64,000 nt of DNA. Origin: Azoarcus sp. TTM-91. Its GTDB lineage: Bacteria > Pseudomonadota > Gammaproteobacteria > Burkholderiales > Rhodocyclaceae. The DNA lies in assembly GCF_012911025.1 (NCBI RefSeq), contig NZ_WUEI01000004.1:1-64000 (forward strand), read 5' to 3'. Position 1 is the stretch's first letter; every line of letters starts with the position of its first letter. A program made the translations under genes and the position numbers. A model generated the notes under the pieces. That model saw only the letters and a list, made by a program, of their open reading frames with translations, was not told where the DNA came from and did no database searches. This document shows, piece by piece, positions 36,719 to 45,828 of this stretch.

Positions 36719-38281
36719 GGCGTCCATCGCCGCCGCACCGCCACCGCCCGCTGGCTGGCGCTGCGGCTTGGCCAGCCAGATCAGCGCCGCCAGCCCCAGC
36801 AACAACAGGCCGGACAGCCAGAAGTACTCGTTGGCCGACAGCATGTAGGCCTGGGCGTTGAGCTGGCGCTCGATCTGCGCCAGCGCCGCGTCCCGGCTCA
36901 TACCCAGCGACATCAGGCTGTCCAGGTAGCTGCGCGCCGCCGGCTCGTAGGCATTCACATGTTCCGCCAGCTGGGCGTGGTGCATGGAGGCACGGTTCTC
37001 CCAAGTGGTGGTGGACACCGAAGCGCCCACCGCCGCCGCCACCATGCGCAGGAAGTTGGACAGGCCGGACGCCGCCGGAATGCGATCCGGCGACAGGCCG
37101 GACAGGGTCAGCGAAGTCAGCGGAATGAAGAAGGCCGCCACCGCCGCGCCCTGGATCAGCTGCGGCAGCACCAGTTGCCACGGCCCCACGCCCAGGGTGA
37201 ATTCGGAGCGCATGAAATTCACCACCGCGAACAGGATGAAGGCGGCGCTCGCGTACAGCCGCGGATCGGTCTTGTGCAGCGTCTTGCCCACCACTGGCGA
37301 CAGGATCATGGCGAAGATGCCGATGGGCGCGGTCACCAGCCCCGCCCAAGTGGCGGTGTAGCCCAGGTATTGCTGCAGCCACAGCGGCATCAGCACCACG
37401 CTGCCGAAGAACATGCCGTAGCCGAGCGCGATCGCCACCACGCCGGTGGAGAAGTTGCGCCGTTTGAACAGCGATAGATCGACGATGGGATGTTTCTCAC
37501 CCAGTTCCCAGATCAGGAAGAAGCAGAAGCCCACCACCGCGGTCACCCCCAGGGCGACGATCTGGCCGGAGGCGAACCAGTCCAGCTCCTTGCCCTTCTC
37601 CAGCATCACCTGCAGCGCGCCTACCCACAGCACCAGCAGGCCGAGGCCGACCACATCTATCGGCAACTTGCGGATGGGCGACTCGCGGTGGCGGAAGATG
37701 CGCCAAGTGACCAGGCCGGCGAGCAGGCCGGCGGGCACGTTGATGTAGAAGATCCACGGCCAGGACATATTGTCCGAGATCCAGCCGCCGAGGATGGGCC
37801 CCAGCACCGGCGCGATCAGCGTCGTCATCGACCAGGCCGCCAGCGCCGCGCCCGCCCTGGCGCGCGGAAAGCTCTGCAGCAGCAGCGCCTGCGACAGCGG
37901 AATCATCGGCCCGGCTACCAGGCCCTGCAGCACGCGGAAGGCGATCAGCATTTCCAGGCTGCTGGAGAGACCGCACAGCAGCGAAGCCAGCACGAACAAC
38001 AGCACCGAGCCGACGAACAGCCGCACCTGGCCGAAGCGCTGGGTGAGCCAGCCGGTGAGCGGCATGGAGATGGCGTTCGCCACCGCGAAGGAGGTGATCA
38101 CCCAGGTGCCCTGGCTGGGGCTGACGCCGACGTCGCCGGAGATGGCTGGGATGGACACGTTGGCAATCGTCGTGTCCAGCACGTTCATGAAGGTGGCGAG
38201 CGACAGCGACACCGTGGCGACGGCCAAGGTGCGGCCGCTCAGCGGCGGTGGCGGCGTCGGTGTAGGCGCGGCGGCCTGCAT
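36710..38281 (-). CDS. emrB: DHA2 family MFS multidrug efflux protein EmrB
   Basis: Encodes 523 residues with about 14 hydrophobic segments, typical of the DHA2 family. Conserved features include FMNVLDTTIANVSIP in the first segment (motif D1-like), GWLTQRFGQVRLF (motif A) near residue 76, and the antiporter motif C region APVLGPILGGWI near residue 155. It is the inner-membrane drug:proton antiporter of a tripartite pump. It is the last gene of marR–OMF–emrA–emrB, 14 bases after emrA. Confidence 0.95.
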   Translation of the reverse strand: MQAAAPTPTPPPPLSGRTLAVATVSLSLATFMNVLDTTIANVSIPAISGDVGVSPSQGTWVITSFAVANAISMPLTGWLTQRFGQVRLFVGSVLLFVLASLLCGLSSSLEMLIAFRVLQGLVAGPMIPLSQALLLQSFPRARAGAALAAWSMTTLIAPVLGPILGGWISDNMSWPWIFYINVPAGLLAGLVTWRIFRHRESPIRKLPIDVVGLGLLVLWVGALQVMLEKGKELDWFASGQIVALGVTAVVGFCFFLIWELGEKHPIVDLSLFKRRNFSTGVVAIALGYGMFFGSVVLMPLWLQQYLGYTATWAGLVTAPIGIFAMILSPVVGKTLHKTDPRLYASAAFILFAVVNFMRSEFTLGVGPWQLVLPQLIQGAAVAAFFIPLTSLTLSGLSPDRIPAASGLSNFLRMVAAAVGASVSTTTWENRASMHHAQLAEHVNAYEPAARSYLDSLMSLGMSRDAALAQIERQLNAQAYMLSANEYFWLSGLLLLGLAALIWLAKPQRQPAGGGGAAAMDAGH

Positions 38282-38295
38282 GGCAGCGTCTCCGC

Positions 38296-39531
38296 TCAGC
38301 GCAGCGCGGCCAGCGGCGCATGGCCGGCCGCCGGAGTGCCGGCCACCGGACTGCCGCGCGACACCGCGGCGCCGAGGTTGGCGGCAACGATGGCCTTCAC
38401 CCGCTGGCGCGCGCCATCGGGCAGCGCGGGCATGGCTTCGCTGCTGCGGCGCGCCGTCACCCCGGCGCTGGCCAGCGGCTGGCCGTCGCCCGGATCGCGC
38501 CTATCCACATCCACCACCATGGAGAGGCCGATGCGCAGCGGGTGCGCCTTCAGCTCCTCCGGGTCCAGCGCGATGCGCACCGGCACCCGCTGCACCACCT
38601 TGATCCAGTTGCCGGTGGCGTTCTGCGCCGGCAGCAGGGCGAAGGCGGAACCAGTGCCAGCGGCCAGGCCGACGACACGGCCGTGGTACTCCACCTTGCT
38701 GCCGTAGAGGTCGGCGGTAAGCACCGCGCGCTGGCCGGGATGCATGCCGCCCAGCTGGGATTCCTTGAAGTTGGCCTCCACCCACAGGCTGTCCAGCGGC
38801 ACCACCGCCATCAGCGGCTGCCCCGGCGACACCCGGGTGCCCACCTGCACGCTGCGCTTCACCACCTGGCCGGCGATGGGCGCCGGCAGCCTGGCGCGCT
38901 GCAGCGCCAGCCAGGCCTCTTCCACCTTGGCGGCGGCCTGGGCCACGCTGGGGTGCTGCTCCACCGTGGTGTTGTCGATCAGCGCATGGTTGGAGGCGCG
39001 CTGCTCGCGGGCATTCGCCAGCGCCGCCTCGGCCGCGTTCACCGTGCTGCGGGCGTGCTGCAGTTCTTCGCCGGACACCGCGCCGGTGCCGGTGAGCGCC
39101 TCGCGCCGGCGCAGGTCGTCGCGGGCGCGGGCGAGATCGGACTCGCGCTGCGCCACGGTGGCGTCCAGCGAGGCGCCGGTGGCGAACAGCGTGCGCACAT
39201 CGCGCACGGTGCGCGCCAGCGCGGCTTCCGCCTGGTCCAGCGCCACCTGGGCGTCGGCCGGGTCCAGTTCCACCAGCACGGTACCGGGCTGCACCTGGTC
39301 GGTGTCGTCGGCATGGATGGCCAGCACGGTGCCGGCGATCTGCGGGGTGATCTGCACCACGTCGCCAGCCACGTAGGCGTCGTCGGTATCCACATGGTGG
39401 CGCGCCTCCAGCGCCCACCAGGCGCCCCAGGCGATGCCTATGGTGCCGAACACCAAGGCGGTCAGCAGCAGCATGGCGGGGCGCCGGCGCGGCGCGGAAC
39501 TGGCGGGAGAAGGGTTTTCCGTGTCGGACAT
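38296..39531 (-). CDS. emrA: Membrane-fusion protein EmrA (HlyD family)
   Basis: Encodes 411 residues. One N-terminal membrane anchor (about residues 21–40) is followed by the lipoyl half-motif DTDDAYVAGDVVQITPQIAG, a coiled-coil hairpin (about 95–205) and the second half RLPAPIAGQVVKRSVQVG. It links EmrB in the inner membrane with the outer-membrane channel. The C-terminal 80 residues after the usual HlyD end are Ala-rich and variable. Start 39531 is supported by GGAGA four bases before the ATG; a much longer open frame upstream is a shadow of the preceding gene. Confidence 0.94.
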   Translation of the reverse strand: MSDTENPSPASSAPRRRPAMLLLTALVFGTIGIAWGAWWALEARHHVDTDDAYVAGDVVQITPQIAGTVLAIHADDTDQVQPGTVLVELDPADAQVALDQAEAALARTVRDVRTLFATGASLDATVAQRESDLARARDDLRRREALTGTGAVSGEELQHARSTVNAAEAALANAREQRASNHALIDNTTVEQHPSVAQAAAKVEEAWLALQRARLPAPIAGQVVKRSVQVGTRVSPGQPLMAVVPLDSLWVEANFKESQLGGMHPGQRAVLTADLYGSKVEYHGRVVGLAAGTGSAFALLPAQNATGNWIKVVQRVPVRIALDPEELKAHPLRIGLSMVVDVDRRDPGDGQPLASAGVTARRSSEAMPALPDGARQRVKAIVAANLGAAVSRGSPVAGTPAAGHAPLAALR

Positions 39532-39545
39532 GATGTCTCCGGGAA

Positions 39546-41075
39546 TCAGGATTGGGCTGCGGCCGGCGTGGCCGAGAAGCCGCCGCCCAGGGCGCGGCTG
39601 AGTTCGATGGCGTTGTCGCGGCTGCGGGCGGCCAGTTCCACCGCCTGGCGGCGCTGCTCCAGCACCTGGGTTTCCACGCTCAGCACGGTGAGGTAGTTGG
39701 AAAGCCCTTCGCGGTAACGCAGCAGGGCAAGGCGATACGCCTCCTCCGCCGCCGCCTGCGCCTGTTGCTGCTCGGCGCGCTGGCGATCCAGCGCCTGCCA
39801 GGACACCAGCCGGTCCGCCACGTCCTGCAGCGCGCCCAGCACCGCGCCGTTGTATTGCTCCACCGCTTCGTCCTGCTCCGAGTAAGCCTGGGCGAGACCG
39901 GCGCGCAGGCGGCCGCCGTCCAGGATAGGCAGGCTGAGCGCCGGGGCGATGCCGACGATGCGGCTGTCGCTGCGCAGGAAGTGGTCGAAGCCCACCGCCT
40001 GCAGGCCGACGAAGGCGGACAGATTCACGTTCGGGTAGAAGGCGGCCTTGGCGGCATCCACGCTGGCGCCGGCGGCACGGGCGCGGGCAAGGCGGGCCTG
40101 CAGGTCCGGCCGGCGGCCGACGAGGTCTGCCGGCACTTCCGGCGGCAGCGTGGCTACTGGCGCCAGCGCCGGGCGGCTCAGCTGGCGGCCGCGCTCGGGC
40201 CCGGCGCCCACCAGCGTCGCCAGTTGGTTGCGCAGCAGGGCGATCTGCTCGTCCTCCGCCGCCAGCGTGGTGCGTGCGGCGAACACCGCGGACTCGGACT
40301 GGCGCAGCTCCACCCGCGTCTCCAGGCCGGCCGCTTGGCGCGCCGCGGTCAATTCGCCGATGCGGCTGCGCTGCGCCACGGTGGCGGCCGCCAGATCGCG
40401 CAGCGCGTAATGGTGATCCAGCTCGCCGTAGGTGCGCACCACCGCGGCGGCCAGCACCAGCCCAGCCTGGCTGCGCTCCAGCTGCGCCGCCTCGACACCG
40501 CTCATGGCCGCCTGCAGGCGGGCGCGGTTGCGGCCCCAGAAATCCAGCTCGAAGCTGAAGTCCAGCGTCGCTTCCGGCGTGTTGGCGTAGTTGCCGGCAT
40601 AGGGCGCCGGCACCATGCCATAGGCGCTGTAGCGCTGGCGGGTGGCCGAGGCAGTGGCGGAAACCGAGGGCTGCAGCGCGGCGCCGGCCTGCGCCGCCTG
40701 GGCGCGCGCCTGGGCGATGCGGGTTTCCGCCACCCGCAGGTCGGGACTGCCCTGCAGCGCTTCCTGCACCAGGGCATCCAGCTGCGGATCGCCGTAGCCC
40801 CGCCACCAGCCCTCCTCCACCGCTGCGCCGTGGGCGCCGGTGGCGAGCTGGGTGCCGATGCCGGCGGTATCGTGCAGACTGGCATTCGGACCGAGGCCGC
40901 CGGGCGATGCACATGCGGCCAGCGCGAGCGTTACCGCCAGGGCCAGCAGGCGACGTCCGCGGCGGAGGCGGGAGAAACCCGCCGGGACCAGGCCAGGGCC
41001 GCCTCGAAAGCCGTCCGGGCCGGAGCATTCAGCCTGCCCGGATACCGATTGAATTGTATTTTTGCTGTTTAGCAC
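39546..41075 (-). CDS. NodT-family outer-membrane efflux lipoprotein
   Basis: Encodes 509 residues. A lipobox LAAC (Cys55) ends a hydrophobic stretch (RRLLALAVTLALAAC), marking a lipoprotein. Two repeated outer-membrane-factor halves follow (about 85–285 and 300–500), with the family elements FELDFWGRNRARLQAA and FYPNVNLSAFVG. It forms the TolC-like exit duct of the EmrAB pump. The start is GTG at 41075 with a poor ribosome-binding site, and the pre-lipobox region is unusually long (54 residues). No other start codon occurs before the signal sequence, so the start may be correct or translation may depend on coupling to marR. Confidence 0.9.
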   Translation of the reverse strand: MLNSKNTIQSVSGQAECSGPDGFRGGPGLVPAGFSRLRRGRRLLALAVTLALAACASPGGLGPNASLHDTAGIGTQLATGAHGAAVEEGWWRGYGDPQLDALVQEALQGSPDLRVAETRIAQARAQAAQAGAALQPSVSATASATRQRYSAYGMVPAPYAGNYANTPEATLDFSFELDFWGRNRARLQAAMSGVEAAQLERSQAGLVLAAAVVRTYGELDHHYALRDLAAATVAQRSRIGELTAARQAAGLETRVELRQSESAVFAARTTLAAEDEQIALLRNQLATLVGAGPERGRQLSRPALAPVATLPPEVPADLVGRRPDLQARLARARAAGASVDAAKAAFYPNVNLSAFVGLQAVGFDHFLRSDSRIVGIAPALSLPILDGGRLRAGLAQAYSEQDEAVEQYNGAVLGALQDVADRLVSWQALDRQRAEQQQAQAAAEEAYRLALLRYREGLSNYLTVLSVETQVLEQRRQAVELAARSRDNAIELSRALGGGFSATPAAAQS

Positions 41076-41079
41076 GTTA

Positions 41080-41091
41080 CTGCCTATGCAG
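41080..41091. promoter_or_regulatory. MarR operator-like site between marR and the efflux genes
   Basis: CTGCCTATGCAG here is identical to the core of a site inside the marR promoter. Read on the minus strand, the flanks also match: AATACCTGC-N4-GCAGTAA here and AATACCTGC-N4-GCAGTTA there. It lies five bases upstream of the efflux gene start, where a bound repressor would block transcription or translation initiation. Confidence 0.7.
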
Positions 41092-41109
41092 GTATTTGCT
41101 TAAAAAAAT

Positions 41110-41604
41110 TCAGCTTCCAGAAAAGCTGATTTCATTATTCGCCACGATGCGCTTGAGGAAACCGATCAGCGTATCCAGCTCTTCCTGGCTGAAGCCTTGG
41201 AGATGGGCGTTGAGCAGATCGACCACCGGCGGAATCACCTGGGGATAGAGCGCCTTGCCGGCCTCGGTCATCTCCAGGTGCACCACCCGGCGGTCTTCCT
41301 GGCTGCGCACCCGGCGGATGAAGCCCTTTTCTTCCAGGCGGTCTATCATCCGCGTCATCGAGCCGGTGTCGGTGTTGGTGCAGCGGCACAGCTCGGCGGC
41401 GGTACAGCCGGGGCGGGCCTGCACCCGCACCAGCACCAGCCACTGCGCACTGGTCAGGCCCAGGGGCGCCAGCTTCACGTCCAAGGCGTTGATCATGCGC
41501 GAGCGCACCGAGCCGATGTAGAAGCCCAGGCTTTCTTCGGCCTGGTAGCCTTCCACGGAGTACAGCGGCTTCGAATCGGAGGATGGGGCTTGGGAGTCCG
41601 GCAC
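41110..41604 (-). CDS. MarR family transcriptional regulator (EmrR-like)
   Basis: Encodes 164 residues, starting at GTG 41604. The winged-helix DNA-binding region is at about 60–115: LTSAQWLVLVRVQARPGCTAAELCRCTNTDTGSMTRMIDRLEEKG is the helix-turn-helix part, and RSQEDRRVVHLEMTEAG is the wing with the family's DRR motif. It is first in an operon with a tripartite pump, as emrR is with emrAB in E. coli, and very likely represses it until an aromatic or toxic ligand binds. Its promoter contains a matching operator-like site. Confidence 0.92.
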   Translation of the reverse strand: MPDSQAPSSDSKPLYSVEGYQAEESLGFYIGSVRSRMINALDVKLAPLGLTSAQWLVLVRVQARPGCTAAELCRCTNTDTGSMTRMIDRLEEKGFIRRVRSQEDRRVVHLEMTEAGKALYPQVIPPVVDLLNAHLQGFSQEELDTLIGFLKRIVANNEISFSGS

Positions 41605-41638
41605 AGCGTTTCAACGGAAAACGGGATTACGAGGCCGG

Positions 41639-41667
41639 ACAATACCTGCCTATGCAGTTAATGGCAA
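41639..41667 (-). promoter_or_regulatory. marR operon promoter with operator in the spacer
   Basis: On the minus strand: TTGCCA (41662–41667), a 17-base spacer, and TATTGT (41639–41644). The operator core CTGCCTATGCAG (41646–41657) lies entirely within the spacer, so a bound MarR dimer would exclude RNA polymerase. The start codon is 34 bases downstream of the -10. Confidence 0.75.
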
Positions 41668-41697
41668 GCCAGCCATTAGCTGGCTATGTGATTCCGC

Positions 41698-43146
41698 TCA
41701 CACGTGGGCGACGATGAAGGCCTTCACCGCATCCACGTCCGGCGCCATCACTTCCACCCGCTGCGGCAAGGCTTCGATGCCGGCGAGGTCGGCCGGGCGT
41801 TCCGGCTCCTGGGCCAGCGCTTCGCGGATGGTTTCGGCGAACTTCACCGGCAGCGCGGTTTCCAGCACCAGCAGCGGTACGCCGGCCGGCAGCGACGGCA
41901 GTTGCTCGAAGGCGACCTTGAGACCATCGGCGGTGTGGGTGTCCACCATGGTGGCGTAGTCGGCGTAGACCTTGCGGATGGTGGCCAGGCGGTCGGCATG
42001 GGTGCTGCGGCCGGAGGCGAAGGCGAAGTCGCCCAGGCGGCCGAAATGCGGCGTGCTGGTGAGGTCGAAGGCGCCACCGGCATCCACCTGCTTCCACAGC
42101 GAGGCGACGATCTCCGGGTTGCGGCCGACCAGGTCGTAGACGAAGCGCTCGAAGTTGGAGGCCTTGGAGATGTCCATCGACGGGCTGGAAGTGACGTAGG
42201 TTTCGGCGGTCTTACGCGGGCGGTAGATGCCGCTGCGGAAGAACTCGTCCAGCACGTCGTTCTCGTTGGTGGCGAGGATGAGCTTCGCCACCGGCAAGCC
42301 CATCTGCCGGGCGATGTGGCCGGCGCAGATGTTACCGAAGTTGCCCGAGGGCACGCAGAAGGCAATCTGCTGGTCGTTGTTCTCGGTAGCGGCGAAGTAG
42401 CCCTTGAAGTAGTAGACGATCTGCGCCGCGACCCGCGCCCAGTTGATGGAGTTGACCGCGCCGATCTTGTACTTCGCCTTGAAGGCGTGGTCGTTGGACA
42501 CCGCCTTCACGATGTCCTGGGCGTCGTCGAACATGCCGGTGACGGCGATGTTGTGGATGTTGTCGTCCTGCAGCGAGTACATCTGCGCGCGCTGGAAGGC
42601 ACTCATCTTGCCGTGGGGCGAGAGCATGAACACCCGCACGCCGTGCTTGCCGCGCATGGCGTATTCGGCGGCGGAGCCGGTGTCGCCGGAGGTGGCGCCG
42701 AGGATGTTGATGGTCTCGCCGCGCTTGTCCAGCACGTACTCGAACAGGTTGCCGAGCAGCTGCATCGCCATGTCCTTGAAGGCCAGCGTCGGGCCGTTGG
42801 ACAGCTCCAGCAGGCCGAGGCGGCCCTGTTCCAGCCAGCGCACCGGAGTGATGTCGGCCGGGTCGTCGCCGGTGCGGGCGTGGCGATAGGTGTCGGCGGT
42901 GTAGGTCTTGTCGCAGATGGCCTTGAGGTCGGCCGCCGGGATGTCGGTGATGAACTTGGACAGGATGGCGAAGGCCAGCTCGGCGTAGGACAGCGAGCGC
43001 CAGGCGTCCAGCTCGGCCCGCGTCACCTGCGGATAGGTCTCCGGCAGGTAGAGGCCGCCGTCCGGCGCCAGGCCGCCAAGCAGAATGTCGCAGAACTGGG
43101 GGTTGGCGGGCTGGCCGGCGTGGCCGCGGGTGGAGATGTACTTCAC
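41698..43146 (-). CDS. thrC: Threonine synthase
   Basis: Encodes 482 residues, the long form typical of beta- and gammaproteobacteria. A PLP enzyme converting O-phosphohomoserine to threonine. The PLP lysine is Lys124 in LAFKDMAM, and the phosphate-binding loop is SGNFGN. In related genomes thrC usually follows hom directly; here hom is 11.8 kb away on the same strand, so thrC must have its own promoter (TAGAAT at 43225–43230 is a candidate). Confidence 0.96.
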   Translation of the reverse strand: MKYISTRGHAGQPANPQFCDILLGGLAPDGGLYLPETYPQVTRAELDAWRSLSYAELAFAILSKFITDIPAADLKAICDKTYTADTYRHARTGDDPADITPVRWLEQGRLGLLELSNGPTLAFKDMAMQLLGNLFEYVLDKRGETINILGATSGDTGSAAEYAMRGKHGVRVFMLSPHGKMSAFQRAQMYSLQDDNIHNIAVTGMFDDAQDIVKAVSNDHAFKAKYKIGAVNSINWARVAAQIVYYFKGYFAATENNDQQIAFCVPSGNFGNICAGHIARQMGLPVAKLILATNENDVLDEFFRSGIYRPRKTAETYVTSSPSMDISKASNFERFVYDLVGRNPEIVASLWKQVDAGGAFDLTSTPHFGRLGDFAFASGRSTHADRLATIRKVYADYATMVDTHTADGLKVAFEQLPSLPAGVPLLVLETALPVKFAETIREALAQEPERPADLAGIEALPQRVEVMAPDVDAVKAFIVAHV

Positions 43147-43224
43147 GGAACGATCCTCGGAGTCGGAAGGAAGGGAACGCGGCCTGCGCCGGCGTCCGGG
43201 GCACCGTCGCGGTGCAAAGGCGGA

Positions 43225-43230
43225 ATTCTA
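43225..43230 (-). promoter_or_regulatory. Candidate -10 of thrC
   Basis: TAGAAT on the minus strand, 79 bases before the thrC ATG. No clear -35 is visible. Confidence 0.4.
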
Positions 43231-43344
43231 GCGGGTAGTGCCGGCGGGTAGTTGTTTGCCGTATCGCCCGCCAGCTGGCAGCGAGAGGCACTCCCGCGGC
43301 CAGCCAGCGTTTACACTGCGCCCTGCCCGCTTCCCGCCCATGTC

Positions 43345-44769
43345 ATGACCCGCTACGAAAGCCTCGCCCTGGAAACCGAGCAGCGCATCCGCGACGGCCT
43401 GCTGCGCGCCGGCGAGCGCCTGCCCTCGGTGCGCAAGGCCTGCCACAGCCTGCGCCTGAGCCCCTCCACCGTGCTCAAGGCCTACTACCTGCTGGAGAGC
43501 CGCGGGCTGATCGAGGTGCGGCCGCAATCCGGCTACTACGTGAAGGCGCGGCTCTCGCGGCCGCTGCCGGAGCCGGAGATGACGCGGCCGCCGGCCACTT
43601 CCACCGCGCTGGAGGTGAGCGACTTCATCTTCGAGATACTGGAGTCGGTGAAGGATCCGGCGGTGGTACCGCTGGGCTCCAGCTTCCCCAGCCCCTTCCT
43701 CTTTCCGCTGGCCCGGCTCGGCCGCTTCCTCGCCGCCGCCGCCCGGCACATGGACCCGCTGGCCACCGTCACCGACCTGCCGCCGGGCAACGAGGAGCTG
43801 CGGCGGCAGATCGCCCTGCGCTACATCGCCCACGGCGGTGCGCTATCGCCGGACGAGATCGTCATCACCTCCGGCGCCATGGAGGCGCTCAACCTCTGCC
43901 TGCAGGCGCTGACCCGGCCGGGCGACCTGGTGGTGGTGGAATCGCCCAGCTTCTACGCCGGCCTGCAGGCGATAGAGCGGCTGGGGCTGCGGGTGGTGGA
44001 GATCCCCACCCATCCGCGCGACGGCATCAGCCTGCCGGCGCTGGCCGAGGCGCTGCAGCGCCATCCGGTGAAAGCCTGCCTGCTGATGGCGAATTTCCAG
44101 AACCCGCTGGGCAGCCTGATGCCGGAGGCGCACCGGCGCGAGCTCGTCGCCCTGCTCGCCCGCCACCAGGTGCCCTTGGTGGAGGACGACACCTATGCCG
44201 AGCTGTACTTCGGCAAGGAGGCGCCGCTGGCGCTGAAGTCGCTGGACCGCCAGGGCCTGGTGCTGCATGTCTCCAGCTTTTCCAAGAGCCTGGCGCCCGG
44301 CTACCGCATCGGCTGGGTGGCGGCCGGCCGTTACGCCCGCGCGGTGCAGCGCCTCAAGCTCGCCACCAGCCTCGCGACCACGGTGCCGGTGCAGATCGCC
44401 CTGGCCGATTTCATGCGCCAGGGCGCCTTCGACACCCACCTGCGCCGGCTGCGCGGCGCGCTCGAACTGCAGGAAGCCGACATGGCCGCCGCGGTGGAGC
44501 GCCACTTCCCGCCCGGCACCCGGATGACGCGGCCGCGCGGCGGCTACTTCAGCTGGGTGGAGCTGCCGGCTGGCAGCGACGCGCTGGCGTTGCACCGCGC
44601 CGCCCTCGCCCGCGGCATCAGCATCGCCCCCGGGCCCATCTTCTCCGCCAAGCGGGAATACGGCCACTGCATCCGCCTGAACTTCGGCCACCCCTGGTCT
44701 GCTCCGCTGGAGCAGGCGATGGCCACCCTGGGCCAGCTCGCCGCCGAAGCCCCCTCCGCCCCGGCCTGA
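43345..44769 (+). CDS. MocR/PdxR family regulator (GntR-type HTH fused to aminotransferase domain)
   Basis: Encodes 474 residues. The N-terminal winged helix (about 1–70) contains RAGERLPSVRKACHSLRLSP and TVLKAYYLLESRGLIEVRPQ, as in GntR-type regulators. The rest is a fold-type I aminotransferase domain with the PLP lysine at Lys314 in SSFSKSLAPGYRIGW. MocR proteins use PLP as a cofactor or signal to control genes of amine, amino-acid or vitamin B6 metabolism. The target is not clear; the divergent neighbour thrC is itself a PLP enzyme. The ATG at 43345 begins the HTH; TACACT at 43312–43317 is a candidate -10. Confidence 0.9.
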   Translation: MTRYESLALETEQRIRDGLLRAGERLPSVRKACHSLRLSPSTVLKAYYLLESRGLIEVRPQSGYYVKARLSRPLPEPEMTRPPATSTALEVSDFIFEILESVKDPAVVPLGSSFPSPFLFPLARLGRFLAAAARHMDPLATVTDLPPGNEELRRQIALRYIAHGGALSPDEIVITSGAMEALNLCLQALTRPGDLVVVESPSFYAGLQAIERLGLRVVEIPTHPRDGISLPALAEALQRHPVKACLLMANFQNPLGSLMPEAHRRELVALLARHQVPLVEDDTYAELYFGKEAPLALKSLDRQGLVLHVSSFSKSLAPGYRIGWVAAGRYARAVQRLKLATSLATTVPVQIALADFMRQGAFDTHLRRLRGALELQEADMAAAVERHFPPGTRMTRPRGGYFSWVELPAGSDALALHRAALARGISIAPGPIFSAKREYGHCIRLNFGHPWSAPLEQAMATLGQLAAEAPSAPA

Positions 44770-44817
44770 CACCCCGATGACGCCGGCCCGGCGGCGCGCC
44801 ACCGAGCCGCCGCGGCG

Positions 44818-44846
44818 CTTGATATTCCGCGCCGCCGCAGCCATTT
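44818..44846 (+). promoter_or_regulatory. Heat-shock (sigma-32-like) promoter of cbpA
   Basis: CTTGAT (44818–44823), 15 bases, then AGCCATTT followed by AAA (44839–44846) resembles CTTGAA-N13-17-CCCCATnT. It ends 44 bases before the cbpA ATG. The downstream gene encodes a DnaJ-class chaperone, which fits. Confidence 0.5.
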
Positions 44847-44890
44847 AAAGGGGGACGGGAATTCCCCGGTTTGCCGCAGGGAGTCTGAGC

Positions 44891-45826
44891 ATGCAGTTCC
44901 AGGACTACTACCAGGCGCTGGGAGTGACACGGGAAGCCAGCGCGGAGGACATCAAGAAGGCTTTCCGCAAGCTCGCGCGCAAATACCATCCGGACGTCTC
45001 CAAGGAGCCGGATGCCGAGCAACGCATGAAAGAGGTCAACGAGGCCTATGCGGTGCTGTCCGACCCGCAGCGCCGCGCCGCCTACGACCAGCTGTCGCAG
45101 GGCCGCCGGCCGGGCGAGGACTTCCGCCCGCCACCGGACTGGGACGCCGGCTTCGAGTTCTCCAGCGGCTCGCCCTTCGGCAACGCCGATTTCAGCGACT
45201 TCTTCGCCGAGCTGTTCGGCCGCATGAACGCCGGCAGCGGCGCCGGGCCGAACGGGCGCCACCGCGGCGAAGACCACCACGCCCGGGTGGTGCTGGACCT
45301 GGAGGACAGCTTTACCGGCGCCACCCGGCAGATCTCGCTGCGCGTGCCGGAGCTGACCGCCGACGGCCACGTCGCCCTGCGCACCCGTACGCTGGAGGTG
45401 CGCATACCGCGCGGCGTGCGCGAAGGGCAGGTCATCCGCCTCGCCGGCCAGGGGGCGCCCGCCTTCGGCAATGCGCCGGCCGGCGACCTGCTGCTGGAGG
45501 TGAGCTTCCGCCCGCATCCGCGCTTCCGTGCCGAGGGCCGCGACCTGCACCTCGGCCTGCCGGTGGCGCCCTGGGAAGCAGCGCTGGGGGCGGTGGTGGA
45601 ATTGGCGCTGCCGGAGAGCACGCTGAAAGTGCGCATTCCCGCCGGCGCCCAGCACGGCCGCCAGCTCAGGGTGCGCGGCAAGGGCCTGCCCGGCGATCCG
45701 CCCGGCGACCTGCTGCTGGATCTGCGCATCGTGCTGCCGCCGGCGGACACCCCGCAGGCGAAGGCGCTGTATGAAACCATGGCGCGGGACATGGCTTTCG
45801 ACCCGCGCGCCGAAGCGAGGAGCTGA
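44891..45826 (+). CDS. cbpA: Curved-DNA-binding DnaJ-class co-chaperone CbpA
   Basis: Encodes 311 residues (E. coli CbpA 306). The J domain covers residues 1–70 with His33-Pro34-Asp35, which stimulates DnaK ATPase. A Gly/Phe-rich linker (about 75–125) and two C-terminal beta domains follow. The Cys-rich zinc finger of DnaJ is absent, so this is CbpA rather than DnaJ. GGGAG lies eight bases before the ATG. The gene is followed two bases later by its modulator cbpM. Confidence 0.94.
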   Translation: MQFQDYYQALGVTREASAEDIKKAFRKLARKYHPDVSKEPDAEQRMKEVNEAYAVLSDPQRRAAYDQLSQGRRPGEDFRPPPDWDAGFEFSSGSPFGNADFSDFFAELFGRMNAGSGAGPNGRHRGEDHHARVVLDLEDSFTGATRQISLRVPELTADGHVALRTRTLEVRIPRGVREGQVIRLAGQGAPAFGNAPAGDLLLEVSFRPHPRFRAEGRDLHLGLPVAPWEAALGAVVELALPESTLKVRIPAGAQHGRQLRVRGKGLPGDPPGDLLLDLRIVLPPADTPQAKALYETMARDMAFDPRAEARS

Positions 45827-45828
45827 CC

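Noticed and set aside
39532..41028. Long N-terminal extension of EmrA
   Set aside because: The extension is antisense-like low-complexity sequence in another frame of the outer-membrane factor gene. The conserved EmrA start with GGAGA is at 39531.
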